Of a stretch of 64,000 bases of DNA, positions 20,201 through 27,650 are shown in pieces. Origin of the DNA: Blautia argi (GTDB lineage Bacteria > Bacillota > Clostridia > Lachnospirales > Lachnospiraceae). The translations under genes and the position numbers were made by a program. The stretch covers positions 3,108,501 through 3,172,500 of the forward strand of contig NZ_CP030280.1 of the NCBI RefSeq assembly GCF_003287895.1, written 5' to 3'. Every line of letters begins with the position of its first letter. Within the stretch, counting starts at the first letter, position 1. The notes below the pieces were generated by a model, which did not search any database, had not been told where the DNA came from, and saw only the letters and a program-made list of their open reading frames with translations.

Positions 20201-20918
20201 CAATCGTTGTACTTCCTTCAGCTAAGATTAATGCAGCATTAACCTCTGGAGTATCTGCAGAATTCACATTTACAGAATCCTGATACTCCTCAAATCCGTT
20301 TCTTTTCACCACCAGATTATAGGTTCCGCTTGGCACATTGCTCACAGAATAAGCTCCGTTGTCATCTGTGGTCTGGGCTTCAAAATTCCCCAGTCTTACT
20401 TCTGCACCGGGAACTACACTTTCACCGGAGGTAATTGTTCCGCTTACGTTATAGGTTTTCTCTTTTACAGTTACAGACGCACTTCCTGAAACATCTCCGC
20501 ATACTGCAGTTACTGTAATCTTTGTGCCTGCTGCCAGTCCTTCCGGTACAGTCACAGTTGCTTCCATACCGTTTCCGCTTGGAGTTACGACTGCATTATT
20601 ATCTGCACTCCATGTAATTCCAGGGTTTTCCGGCGCTGTACCCTCAATAGCTGCCACAAAGGTTAAAACATCACCTGAATAAGCCTCTGTAACTCCATTT
20701 TTTTCGGACACGGAAACACGGTATTTTTCTACAGGCCGACCTCCCCCGCCCTCTAAAGCCTCAGGTACTGCCTCCGCATTGTTCACTGCTGTCACATTCA
20801 CAGTTTCACCGGACTGTGCCGCGCGAATCCGCACCGGCTCAACCATCATTCCGGCTGTCATTGTAAAGGTCAGCGCCAATACCATGAGTCTTTCCCTTAA
20901 CTTTCGTTTTCCTTTCAT
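14259..20918 (-). CDS. Giant membrane-anchored Ig-like repeat surface protein
   Basis: A 2219-residue secreted protein, probably an adhesin or cell-envelope stalk. Residues 1-34 are a signal peptide. An Ig-like domain follows (about 62-152), then a carboxypeptidase-regulatory-like domain (154-230, YNVSGTITSGESVVPGAEV), a BIg2-like domain (232-314), a long beta-rich region (315-860), and a run of repeated Ig-like modules of 90-120 residues from about 870 to 2170. The modules share phrases such as IDKTIPVITVSYDN, YYKDTRTATVTV and YTDLAGNTA. A single transmembrane helix (about 2195-2214) and a WRKKK tail end the chain. No LPxTG sorting motif is visible, so it is held by the membrane rather than by sortase. 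It is the last gene of the phosphatase-kinase operon. Confidence 0.85.
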   Translation of the reverse strand: MKGKRKLRERLMVLALTFTMTAGMMVEPVRIRAAQSGETVNVTAVNNAEAVPEALEGGGGRPVEKYRVSVSEKNGVTEAYSGDVLTFVAAIEGTAPENPGITWSADNNAVVTPSGNGMEATVTVPEGLAAGTKITVTAVCGDVSGSASVTVKEKTYNVSGTITSGESVVPGAEVRLGNFEAQTTDDNGAYSVSNVPSGTYNLVVKRNGFEEYQDSVNVNSADTPEVNAALILAEGSTTIDNSNIVVGETMPAGYTCGLTESEIQSVEWQSADATIAEVKNGTVKGVRAGTTTITATVHSVYGDVPMTGIGVTVEECGTEITKITINKEGIFKKRLNIDVTVTALAGTSIPGGGEVEFKIKQLGVNDDAEEKIYTETLDNGTTRLQLQKKNFDFSGGYLITVTYKGNPGYYFASAEKTTNYNYAISGLEYEDERGKTIVSDEKNPLTLTYGDEKKIWISEENETVNELFSKDLANVNIVKQDTSEKKGYTEFLITAQKAGTCEEVFKRTAGEERIYPYLYIKVEPKELVIDEAKEKTYMTYSKIYDDNKKVFAKADTNDVIVLNRMKFKDGVKLGDTVNVDLDAVGKINGSLSDGFSGNVTPGTETEITFNQNQLSLKNNTDGNYVLANQEITVSANVIVNKRPVDIKVSDATRSFGHAYKNGIGNTADYVFTPADWLAVALGTGEGISGVIQKGYKDPSSERALIEQQEGGNVANPGKYPGVLSVDTENIEYNQEDHTGIKNKDNYEFRITAGDLTIVPEKISELTEYLNLQNTPDNPTMYFENENKLWVKADKGRLKLTANEKKLYDEVLLKKIGEQEISPAVSLTGKGYEFNRKDVVGSEEVALALQLKNKAGALSQEFDYRVSLDNTIPKVRISDAEGTNTSLGDFVKTISFGLFGKTKYKVNVQVTETETSGLKEWTYMVLPLKEDMVNDTDGVYDVDNPTEEEMSKSKLLQYMESLKDSGEYTWKPMETSADMTEIPIDRKDVGEDFVANNYVVLVKPYDNVKNSKIYTSLGIILDNNDPYVELDLDYEGGQVYRDVYNDDVKLHMSITDNHQPADKMVSGLKRVYYQVAIGEKNLDKAEHVPLYDAAEGKIYTLEELQNEIFQRNITIQKELNSNDIWVRVTAVDNSDNEFQAFKQLKIDITKPKVSVRYETKATEHYAPYYKENRTAIVTVEERNADINNVEELWFDLKREGEQKASKYTVSSLKNIEGITVESVTDFQEGQDASQYTEGRTIEIRICFSGDNKYNFDVHCKDKGDWENEQDNSAYFVIDKTAPKVNVTYYNADGTISVTENEVGRFYSHRQISVKVEIKEHNFALDDKEVPIDVKVTADKVGAEESIPDYAAENKNLKEWSQNGDIYVNTYDFISDANYTHAITYTDLAGNTASYGPGYFTVDKTNPTGKAEIKGFGFWESLLEKITFGLFSPSTVDVEATGSDYTSPIHQVQYTRVHDQMTRDELEAYNSWSSASEDRPGFAGFSVSPDEQFIVYIKVTDYAGNYEFFSSDGMIVDSTKPDPVVTITNLSPSQNGIFNEDVTLQIDVEDPTVGDTYSGLEKVWYIVSGAGNVNTSETIELLNNSKNRTQGNKTFRQVITVPASVYNSNDVKVQAFAQDFSGNQGESEITELKIDVTNPTISVSWDLNNPSNGRYYKDTRTATVTVTDRNFDEDNVRFNVTNTDGTEANISGWSSSSNIGVSDHATSTCQVSFPADGDYTFTLGCTDLAGNSGEYGQTDEFTIDKTIPVITVSYDNNSARNGNYFKEVRTAIIKVQEHNFNSADVRAAVTAALQGRGISAPSVSGFSDSGDVHTATVRYAAEGDYTFDVDYIDMAGNQAADYTSDSFTVDLTKPEVEIVDIKDKSANNDVVAPGVKVTDVNYDAQNVTISVIGANNGKVDIGKAVRGIENGQSIKMDDFAREEKMDDLYKLTAKSVDRAGNETEKSVMFSVNRYGSVYILDDDTWADKGGWLDTKDYTYIRKEQDLGVVEYNVDTIESNKITVNRDGELETLKENQDYTVKNSGSNVQWKENHYVIDAENFAEEGNYNVLFNTRDRASNTMNNTSVKKNNKNLPIEFTVDKTAPTVVVSGVEDGGQYRSAEKNMIVDAKDNLALAKVIISVDGEKTVYNAEKLRKLNGMIETAVSSANSWQNIEITSEDAAGNQLGQTEENDKAQPVVMKILVTSNIVIQYYMNKPLFYGSIAVIVIMVGLIVLLVWRKKK

Positions 20919-20967
20919 GTTCCCCCAACTCCTTTACTTTTCTTTTTTCTATATACGAAAATATCTT

Positions 20968-21477
20968 TCATCTGCCCCCCTCCACCTCGTCTGTATGAAT
21001 GAGCAAGATGCATTTTTCAATTCTGAACATGCCAAAGCTTTCATCAGCCTCCTGCTGCGCCTTTTCCGGAGTCAGCGCTTCCCTTTTCTCCATATGCAGC
21101 ACCTCTGCAACGCCTGCTTCCTCTGTATACGCATTAGAAAGCGGTTCTGTAGGCTGACTTGGCGGCTGTATAATATCCTCCCTATTTACCTGACGCACAC
21201 CGCTCAGCTTCCGGCTTTTCCCCAGATTTCCCGAACGACTCAAAGTTCCCGTATTTCCTCTTCCTACTGGTCTTCTGAGAGGTCCTGTCTTCGCATTCAT
21301 CTCTTCCACTCTCTGCACCGTCTTCTTTACAGACCGTCCTGTTCTGGCATTGAAAATATTCCTGATGTCGAACTTAAAGAAAAAGAAAATGCTCAGTACC
21401 AGACAGAAGATACTCAATCCCAGACACACATAAAACAGCGTGTGAAACAAATTAATCTGCTGCTGTATCTGCTGCAT
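20968..21477 (-). CDS. Small single-pass membrane protein of the kinase operon
   Basis: A 169-residue protein that I do not recognise. It has one strong transmembrane segment at about residues 10-35 (FHTLFYVCLGLSIFCLVLSI). Next comes a basic cytoplasmic stretch rich in Gly, Ser, Thr and Arg (about 45-95) with several possible phospho-acceptor sites, then an acidic C-terminal third. The start at 21477 is set by GGAGGTGAGGAAG upstream. It overlaps the end of the kinase gene by 26 bases, so translation is probably coupled. An attractive but unproven idea is that it is a kinase substrate linking the kinase to the surface protein encoded 49 bp further on. Confidence 0.75.
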   Translation of the reverse strand: MQQIQQQINLFHTLFYVCLGLSIFCLVLSIFFFFKFDIRNIFNARTGRSVKKTVQRVEEMNAKTGPLRRPVGRGNTGTLSRSGNLGKSRKLSGVRQVNREDIIQPPSQPTEPLSNAYTEEAGVAEVLHMEKREALTPEKAQQEADESFGMFRIEKCILLIHTDEVEGGR

Positions 21478-23254
21478 CTTCCTCACCTCCCTGTGCCGTT
21501 GTAATATTTGAGGTGTTAAAGGTGGATTCCACAATCTCCCTTGCCACCGCAATATTCTCCCGTAACGCTTCCTTCATTTCCTGCTCATAATCTGCATTGG
21601 CGCTTCCTGTGACAATCTCCATGGAAATCAACACGGAAACCGCCTCATCAAGCTGGCTTTCCATCTGTTTTTTTGTAACCCCTGCTCTCTTAAAATCCGT
21701 GGCATTGGAAACAACTCTGGCAGTCAGTTCTTTGTAAGACAACAAAATATTCACGTTATTGTCCCCTGCCTTTACATCGGTTTCCACAATCTTTACTAAA
21801 TCCAGCCAGTAATCAGAATAAGAAACCATGGAATCTCCCGCCTGATTTCTCACTCCCAAGCTGTCATAATACTCTGCAATCTTATAGAGATTTTTCGCCC
21901 TGGCAATGTTCTTTTCATTTAATTTCTCTGTAGGCTCTGCCCCTGCCGCAATTCCCAGCCATTTCCGGGACGCTGCCTTGTTTCCGGTACCGTTATAAGA
22001 ATAAAAATAAGCAATTCCCAAATCATAGGCAAACTTATTGTACGCGTCGCTGTTTCCCTTTAAATATTCCTCATTACTTCTCTTTCCATTTCCGTTAATG
22101 CCAAGAGCCTTCCGCACCGTCTGCTCCTCTGTATCGGAAAACACACAGGAAACCTGGTCGGAAGCACTGCTGCCTTCTTCATTGTTCTGCCACAAAAAGA
22201 ATTTCAGCAGTTTTTCGTATGCCTCTCCTTCCATGGGATTTAAGGTAATGGCATTTTTGTAATATTCCACACTTTCTTTTGGACTGGTCGTTTCCAGCGT
22301 TTCCGCCTCTTTTATGTAAACATCATAAGTACTTGCCGTCACATTTTTTTCTGCCAGATAAAATCCCTCAGATCCTGCCCCTGCCAGCACAGTAAGAATA
22401 CTGGCGAAAAGAAAACTTCTCCATTTCAGTGTCTGCTTTCTCTTATATTCAATATCCAACTCATTATAATGCTCCAACGCATACAACAATTCTGCACAGG
22501 ACTGGTATCTGTCGTCCGGATTTTTCTGGGTACATTTCAGAATAATTTCCTCCAGCCCGGAAGACAGTTCAGGATTCCAATACCGTATGGGATACATTTC
22601 ATAAGGCGGCTCACTGGGATTATGCCCGGTAAGCAGGTGGTAAAGAGTCGCCCCCAGACAGTAAATATCTGTCCTGGCATCTGTCTGTCCCTGCCCGCCG
22701 TACTGCTCCGGCGCGGCATACCCCTGTGTTCCCAGACAGGTGGTATCTGCCACACCGGTGTCCTTAAACTCTCTGGCGATTCCAAAATCAATAAGCATAA
22801 CCTTTCCGTCCGGCTTCAGCATAATATTGGAGGGCTTCATATCCCTGTAAATAATCGGCGGCTTTCTGGAATGCAGGTAAGACAGTACCTCACAAAGCTG
22901 CTTCGCCCATTTAATAACGTCCTCCTGATTCTGCGCCCCGTATTCCTTAATCACACTCTCCAGATGACGCCCTTCAATATAATCCATGACAATCAGGAAG
23001 GTTCCGTCACTGTCAATCACATCAATAATACTTGGCAGGTTGGGGTGATGAAGCTTTTTCAGCAAATCGGTTTCCGCAAGCAGTCCCTGCTTTACCACCT
23101 CAAAATTCTTCACTCCGTCTCTGCGCACTTCTTTAATCGCCCACTGCTTATTTGCTCTTTCGTTCATGGCAAGGTAAACAATGCTCATACCTCCCTGCCC
23201 GATTTTATTCAATATTTTATATTTTCCGTCAACCAATGAACCTGTTTCAAGCAT
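21452..23254 (-). CDS. Membrane Ser/Thr protein kinase (Hanks type)
   Basis: A 600-residue eukaryotic-like kinase. The cytoplasmic kinase domain spans about 10-265: glycine loop GQGGMSIVYLA (19-29), ATP-binding Lys41, catalytic loop RDMKPSN (137-143), DFG (156-158) and APE (181-183), so it looks active. A transmembrane helix lies at about 279-297. The outer part (300-600) has no PASTA repeats. It begins with a TPR-like stretch (TSPKESVEYYKNAITLNPMEG) and continues as a helical sensor-like region ending in an acidic tail. That differs from PrkC/PknB. It lies 11 bp after the PP2C phosphatase gene, the usual kinase-phosphatase pair, and precedes the small membrane protein and the giant surface protein. 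Confidence 0.92.
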   Translation of the reverse strand: MLETGSLVDGKYKILNKIGQGGMSIVYLAMNERANKQWAIKEVRRDGVKNFEVVKQGLLAETDLLKKLHHPNLPSIIDVIDSDGTFLIVMDYIEGRHLESVIKEYGAQNQEDVIKWAKQLCEVLSYLHSRKPPIIYRDMKPSNIMLKPDGKVMLIDFGIAREFKDTGVADTTCLGTQGYAAPEQYGGQGQTDARTDIYCLGATLYHLLTGHNPSEPPYEMYPIRYWNPELSSGLEEIILKCTQKNPDDRYQSCAELLYALEHYNELDIEYKRKQTLKWRSFLFASILTVLAGAGSEGFYLAEKNVTASTYDVYIKEAETLETTSPKESVEYYKNAITLNPMEGEAYEKLLKFFLWQNNEEGSSASDQVSCVFSDTEEQTVRKALGINGNGKRSNEEYLKGNSDAYNKFAYDLGIAYFYSYNGTGNKAASRKWLGIAAGAEPTEKLNEKNIARAKNLYKIAEYYDSLGVRNQAGDSMVSYSDYWLDLVKIVETDVKAGDNNVNILLSYKELTARVVSNATDFKRAGVTKKQMESQLDEAVSVLISMEIVTGSANADYEQEMKEALRENIAVAREIVESTFNTSNITTAQGGEEDAADTAAD

Positions 23255-23265
23255 GGTCTTTCCCC

Positions 23266-24033
23266 CTAATATGCCCGAATCAAAACGACAGAAATATTGT
23301 CATCTTCTCTTCTTGATTTATTTAATTCTGTAAAATATACAGCGCTTTCTTTCATCTTCTCTTCCGTGACCATCAATTCCGGCTTCAGTCTTTCATAGAA
23401 TTCCTCCGGTTGAATCACATGTCGAAATCCGTCTGAGCACATCATAAATACAGAATCCTTCTCAAACTCTCCCACATAAAAATCCGGTTCAATGACACTG
23501 CTGGCGCCTACGCACTGCAGCAGAACATTTCTTCTCGGGTGATTTCCGGCTTCCTCCAAAGTCATTCTTCCCAAATCCATTTCTCTTTGTACAAAGGTCT
23601 GGTCAACCGTCATCTGGGTAATTCCGTCCTTTAAGTAATACACTCTGGAATCTCCCACATTAATTATGTAATAAATATGATCTGTCAACAGCATGGCAGC
23701 CGCTGTTGTTCCCAAACTCACATTACAATTCAAACCATATTCCTTTATCTTCTGATTCTGTTCCAAAATCAGGTTTGTCCAACTGCTTCTTAAGGTATTG
23801 GCTTCCATGCCTTTATAAAGGATTTCCGGAAATTCCCTGTGGAACCAGTTGGAAAATGCCTTTACCAGGATAGCACTGGCAACCTCTCCTTTCGCAAGAC
23901 CGCCCATACCATCACACACCACGGACAACAAAACCTGTCCGTAATCTGTAGCAGCTGTTTCAATTAACACAGAGTCCTGATTTGTCTTTTTTCGAATTCC
24001 CACATCTGTGTGGACAGCTGTCAAATAATTCAT
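23266..24033 (-). CDS. PP2C-type Ser/Thr protein phosphatase
   Basis: A 255-residue cytosolic metal-dependent phosphatase that should reverse the phosphorylation made by the adjacent kinase. Family motifs are visible: HTDVGIRKKTNQDS (8-21), VVCDGMGG (about 38-45) with the metal-binding Asp, GDSRVYYL (about 127-134), MCSDGF (about 192-197) and REDDNISVVLI near the C-terminus with the last metal Asp. It is the first gene of a leftward operon with kinase, small membrane protein and giant surface protein. Confidence 0.93.
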   Translation of the reverse strand: MNYLTAVHTDVGIRKKTNQDSVLIETAATDYGQVLLSVVCDGMGGLAKGEVASAILVKAFSNWFHREFPEILYKGMEANTLRSSWTNLILEQNQKIKEYGLNCNVSLGTTAAAMLLTDHIYYIINVGDSRVYYLKDGITQMTVDQTFVQREMDLGRMTLEEAGNHPRRNVLLQCVGASSVIEPDFYVGEFEKDSVFMMCSDGFRHVIQPEEFYERLKPELMVTEEKMKESAVYFTELNKSRREDDNISVVLIRAY

Positions 24034-24201
24034 TTTTCACTCTTTCTTTTCAATTCGCTTCATTCTTAATTTGCATCAAAATTCCTGATACCGTATCACC
24101 AAAAACATTTTTTCATACAACAAATGGAAAATATCTCAGGCAGAACACCTGACAAGAATATAATAAAAAAGATTTTCACAAACATGTTCTGTGTGCAATA
24201 T

Positions 24202-24230
24202 AACATATCACACTCTCTTGCATTTGACAA
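24202..24230 (-). promoter_or_regulatory. Probable promoter of the phosphatase-kinase operon
   Basis: On the minus strand TTGTCA (24225-24230) and TATGTT (24202-24207) are exactly 17 bp apart. The resulting leader before the PP2C start codon at 24033 would be about 160 bases, AT-rich, with no clear riboswitch fold. Confidence 0.6.
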
Positions 24231-24242
24231 CTGGCATATCTA

Positions 24243-24304
24243 CTAAAAATAAAGATTATTTTTAGGGCTGTTGCATGAAGCCTTTTATATTCATACAACA
24301 GCCC
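24243..24304 (-). terminator. Double hairpin after glgB
   Basis: Two inverted repeats follow the glgB stop. The first pairs GGGCTGTTG (24265-24273) with CAACAGCCC (24296-24304) plus ATGAA/TTCAT. The second is CTAAAAATAA-AGA-TTATTTTTAG (24243-24265). The clean T-run follows the first hairpin on the plus strand, so efficiency in the glgB direction is less certain. Confidence 0.55.
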
Positions 24305-24311
24305 CGTTTTC

Positions 24312-26216
24312 TTAAAACTGGAAGACTGCTACGCCATAAGCAGGCAGAGGATAAGCAAAGGAAAACTCTCTTCCGTCGCATTCCTTTTTCACAGCCTTAT
24401 AAACCGTCTGTTCCTTATGTACATCACCGCCAAATTCCGGTTCCTTACTGTTTAAAATCAGCTTGTACTGCTTTTTCTTCGGCACTCCTACCCGGTAATC
24501 TTCTCTCTCTACCGGCGTATAATTCAGCACAAACAGCAGATTGTTTCTGCCTGTAGGGGACCAGCGGATAAAGCTGTAAATACTTCTTGACGCATCGTCT
24601 GCATTAATCCATTCCAGTCCCTGAGGATTCTGGTCATTGGCATAAAGCGCCGGATATTTCTTATACATGGCAAGCAATGCCTTTACATAATTCTGCAGCT
24701 TCTGGTGACTTTCTTCTCCCAGCAGATACCAGTCCAGCTCTCTGGCTTCGCTCCACTCCTGATACTGTCCGAAGTCCTGTCCCATAAACAAAAGCTTCTT
24801 TCCCGGATGTCCAATCATATAGGAGTAACCTGCCTTCAAATTCTCAAACTTATCCTGTCCCAGACCCGGCATCTTATTAATCATCGAACATTTCAAATGC
24901 ACCACCTCGTCATGAGAAAGCACCAGCACATAGTTTTCACTGTATGCATAAGAGGTAGAAAAGGTCATTTTATGATGATTGTATTTTCTGAAATAGGGGT
25001 CCAGCTTCATGTATTCCAGAAAATCATGCATCCAGCCCATGTTCCATTTCAGGCTGAATCCCAGACCTCCGTCCTCCGGCTTTCCCGTTACCATGGGCCA
25101 GGCTGTAGATTCTTCTGCAATCATCACGGTTCCTTTATGTTTACCCAAAACCACGGAATTTAAGTGGCGGAAAAACTCAATGGCTTCCAGATTTTTATTC
25201 TCTCCATATTGATTGGGAACCCACTGACCGTTTTCCCTTCCGTAATCCAAATACAGCATGGAAGCCACAGCGTCTACACGAAGCCCGTCAATATGGAATT
25301 CCTGAATCCAGAACAGCGCATTGGCAATCAAAAAGTTTTTCACTTCATTCTTCCCATAATCAAACACCTTTGTTCCCCAGTCCGGGTGTTCCCCTTTCCG
25401 CGGGTCTGCATATTCATAAGTAGGAGTTCCGTCAAAATCTGCCAGACCATGAGCGTCCTTTGGAAAATGCGCGGGAACCCAGTCCAAAATTACGCCGATT
25501 TTGTTTTTATGCATATAATTTACAAAATACCGAAAATCCTCCGGCGTTCCATATCTGGAAGTCGGCGCATAGTACCCGGTCACCTGATATCCCCAGGAAC
25601 CGTCAAAGGGGTGTTCTGCAATCCCCATAAGTTCCACATGGGTATAGCCCATTTCCTTTACATAATCTGCCAGAGCATGGGCAAACTCCCGGTAATTATA
25701 AAAGCCCGGGTCGTCTTCATGGGCTGCAGGGTGTTTTTTCCAGGAACCCGGGTGTACCTCATAAATAGACATGGCGTCCTTTTGCGGGTCAAAATTCTGC
25801 CGGTTTTTCAGCCATGTAGTATCCCCCCATTTGAATCCTTCCAGGTTCACAACCCTGGAAGCATTTCCCGGACGCATCTCCGCATAGTTTCCATAAGGGT
25901 CTGCCTTGTATAATAACTCACCATTCTGTGTAGTAATGCAGTATTTATACAAATCTCCTTCCCGTACCTTTGGAATAAAAAGCTGATAAATCCCCATATC
26001 ATTATCACATTTCATCACGTTTACTTCCGGATTCCAGCCATTAAAATCCCCTACCACAGACACAGCTTTGGCATGGGGCGCCCAAACGGCAAAGAACACG
26101 CCTTCTTTTTTCCTCTGTGTTCCCGGGTGCGCTCCAAAAAGCTTGTAAATCTCATAATGTGTCCCCTGCCCGAACAAATATCTGTCCAGTTCTGTAAATT
26201 TCATATTGTTTCCCAT
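24312..26216 (-). CDS. glgB: 1,4-alpha-glucan branching enzyme
   Basis: Introduces alpha-1,6 branches during glycogen synthesis (GH13). The 634-residue protein has an N-terminal CBM48 domain (about 20-115, with VWAPHAKAVSVVGDFNGW), a catalytic barrel with DGLRVDAVASMLY (nucleophile Asp near residue 315), AEESTAWP (acid/base Glu near 368) and LSHDEVVHLK (near 430), and a C-terminal beta domain. The start at 26216 follows AAAAGGGGAAGAG. It comes 57 bp after the amylase gene in a TetR-amylase-glgB run. Genes for glycogen synthase and ADP-glucose pyrophosphorylase are not in the window. Confidence 0.95.
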   Translation of the reverse strand: MGNNMKFTELDRYLFGQGTHYEIYKLFGAHPGTQRKKEGVFFAVWAPHAKAVSVVGDFNGWNPEVNVMKCDNDMGIYQLFIPKVREGDLYKYCITTQNGELLYKADPYGNYAEMRPGNASRVVNLEGFKWGDTTWLKNRQNFDPQKDAMSIYEVHPGSWKKHPAAHEDDPGFYNYREFAHALADYVKEMGYTHVELMGIAEHPFDGSWGYQVTGYYAPTSRYGTPEDFRYFVNYMHKNKIGVILDWVPAHFPKDAHGLADFDGTPTYEYADPRKGEHPDWGTKVFDYGKNEVKNFLIANALFWIQEFHIDGLRVDAVASMLYLDYGRENGQWVPNQYGENKNLEAIEFFRHLNSVVLGKHKGTVMIAEESTAWPMVTGKPEDGGLGFSLKWNMGWMHDFLEYMKLDPYFRKYNHHKMTFSTSYAYSENYVLVLSHDEVVHLKCSMINKMPGLGQDKFENLKAGYSYMIGHPGKKLLFMGQDFGQYQEWSEARELDWYLLGEESHQKLQNYVKALLAMYKKYPALYANDQNPQGLEWINADDASRSIYSFIRWSPTGRNNLLFVLNYTPVEREDYRVGVPKKKQYKLILNSKEPEFGGDVHKEQTVYKAVKKECDGREFSFAYPLPAYGVAVFQF

Positions 26217-26273
26217 AAACTCTTCCCCTTTTCATACCTTTTTGTTTTCTGTATATTGTTTTTTCCGATATTT

Positions 26274-27635
26274 TTATTCCCGAATTTCTATGAGAACACT
26301 TCCTGCCGGCTTCATACAAAGAGAAATTCTGCCATTTTCCACAGGTATCGGCTCTCCTGTTTCCAGATTTATATAAACCTTATTTTCAAATGGTGCCGGA
26401 ATGCTCACATTTGCTTCCTGCTCATCATTGTTCACTGCAACAACAAGCCCCTGCTCCTGAGTAAATCTGGCAAATGCATATTGTCTGTTTGTCAGCATCA
26501 GTTCCCGATATCTTCCGTAAGCAAGACAATCCCTATACTTTTTATGCAGATTTCCAAGCCACTGAACCCATTTCAAAATCTCAGAATTCTTTTCCTGCTT
26601 TAAGACCTCTTCTACATCCACTGCCGGACGCAGGGGATTGTCATTTCCACCCTCTTTGCGTCCCTCAATCCCCCATTCCGAGCCGTAATAAACAGAGGGA
26701 ATTCCCGGAAGAGTAAACAGCAACGTGTAAATCGGATAAATGTGGTCTTTTATGTTAATTTTGCTGATGATTCTGTCCACATCATGGTTATCCACAAAGG
26801 AATACAGCTTCATACCCTTATAAATTCCGCCGTTTTCATCAAATTCCCGGCGAATGGTATGAGCAATTTCAAAGTAATTGTGGTCATTGTGTCCGGAATA
26901 CAGCCCCTTGTGCAGTTCATAATTGGTAACGCTGTGAAGCATTTTCTGACCGTCCTGAATATAACGACTGTAATCTCCGTGGATTACCTCTCCCATAAGC
27001 CAGAAATCCGCCTTTTTCTCCCCGGTTCTCCTTCTCATTTCTTCCATAAAGGAAAACTCCAGGCAGTCCGCGCAGTCCAGCCGGATACCGTCAATATCAA
27101 AGGTATCAATCCAGAAATCAATGACTTCCAGAAGATATTCCCGCACAGCAGGCTCCCACAGATTCAGATTCACCAGTTCAAAGCAGTTTCTCCACGCCTC
27201 ATAACCAAAGCCATCATTGTAAGGACTGTTCCAGCCAAAATTCACACCCTTGTACCAGCTGCAATAGGGGGATTGTTCTCTGTTTTTCTGAATATCCTGA
27301 AAGGCAAAAAACTCTCTTCCCGTGTGATTAAATACGCCATCGACCACAACCTTAATTCCTGCCTCATGCGCCTTGTTTACAAAACGCTTAAAGTCTTCAT
27401 TATCCCCCAGTCTGCGGTCCACCAGCTTATAGTCTTTTGTGTCATATCCGTGGGTGCTGGATTCGAACAGCGGTCCTATATAAATGGCGGTGCAGCCCAT
27501 ATCCGCAATGTAAGGAATCCATTTGTCCAGCGCTTCAAATCTGTGTACAACCTCTTCCCCTCTGTTTTCTCTGGGCGCGCCTGTCATACCGATTGGGTAC
27601 ATATGATAAAACACTGCCTCTTCATACCATGCCAT
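26274..27635 (-). CDS. GH13 alpha-amylase family glycosidase
   Basis: A 453-residue cytosolic (no signal peptide) alpha-glucan hydrolase or maltogenic enzyme. The GH13 motifs are intact: VVVDGVFNHTG (near residue 95-105), GIRLDCAD (near 179-186) with the nucleophile Asp, GEVIHGD (near 213) with the acid/base Glu and VDNHDVDR (near 278-285). It lacks the extra N-terminal domain of neopullulanases, so exact product specificity is open. It lies 15 bp after the TetR-family gene and before glgB, pointing to intracellular glycogen or maltodextrin turnover. Confidence 0.9.
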   Translation of the reverse strand: MAWYEEAVFYHMYPIGMTGAPRENRGEEVVHRFEALDKWIPYIADMGCTAIYIGPLFESSTHGYDTKDYKLVDRRLGDNEDFKRFVNKAHEAGIKVVVDGVFNHTGREFFAFQDIQKNREQSPYCSWYKGVNFGWNSPYNDGFGYEAWRNCFELVNLNLWEPAVREYLLEVIDFWIDTFDIDGIRLDCADCLEFSFMEEMRRRTGEKKADFWLMGEVIHGDYSRYIQDGQKMLHSVTNYELHKGLYSGHNDHNYFEIAHTIRREFDENGGIYKGMKLYSFVDNHDVDRIISKINIKDHIYPIYTLLFTLPGIPSVYYGSEWGIEGRKEGGNDNPLRPAVDVEEVLKQEKNSEILKWVQWLGNLHKKYRDCLAYGRYRELMLTNRQYAFARFTQEQGLVVAVNNDEQEANVSIPAPFENKVYINLETGEPIPVENGRISLCMKPAGSVLIEIRE

Positions 27636-27650
27636 AATAATTCCTCCTGC

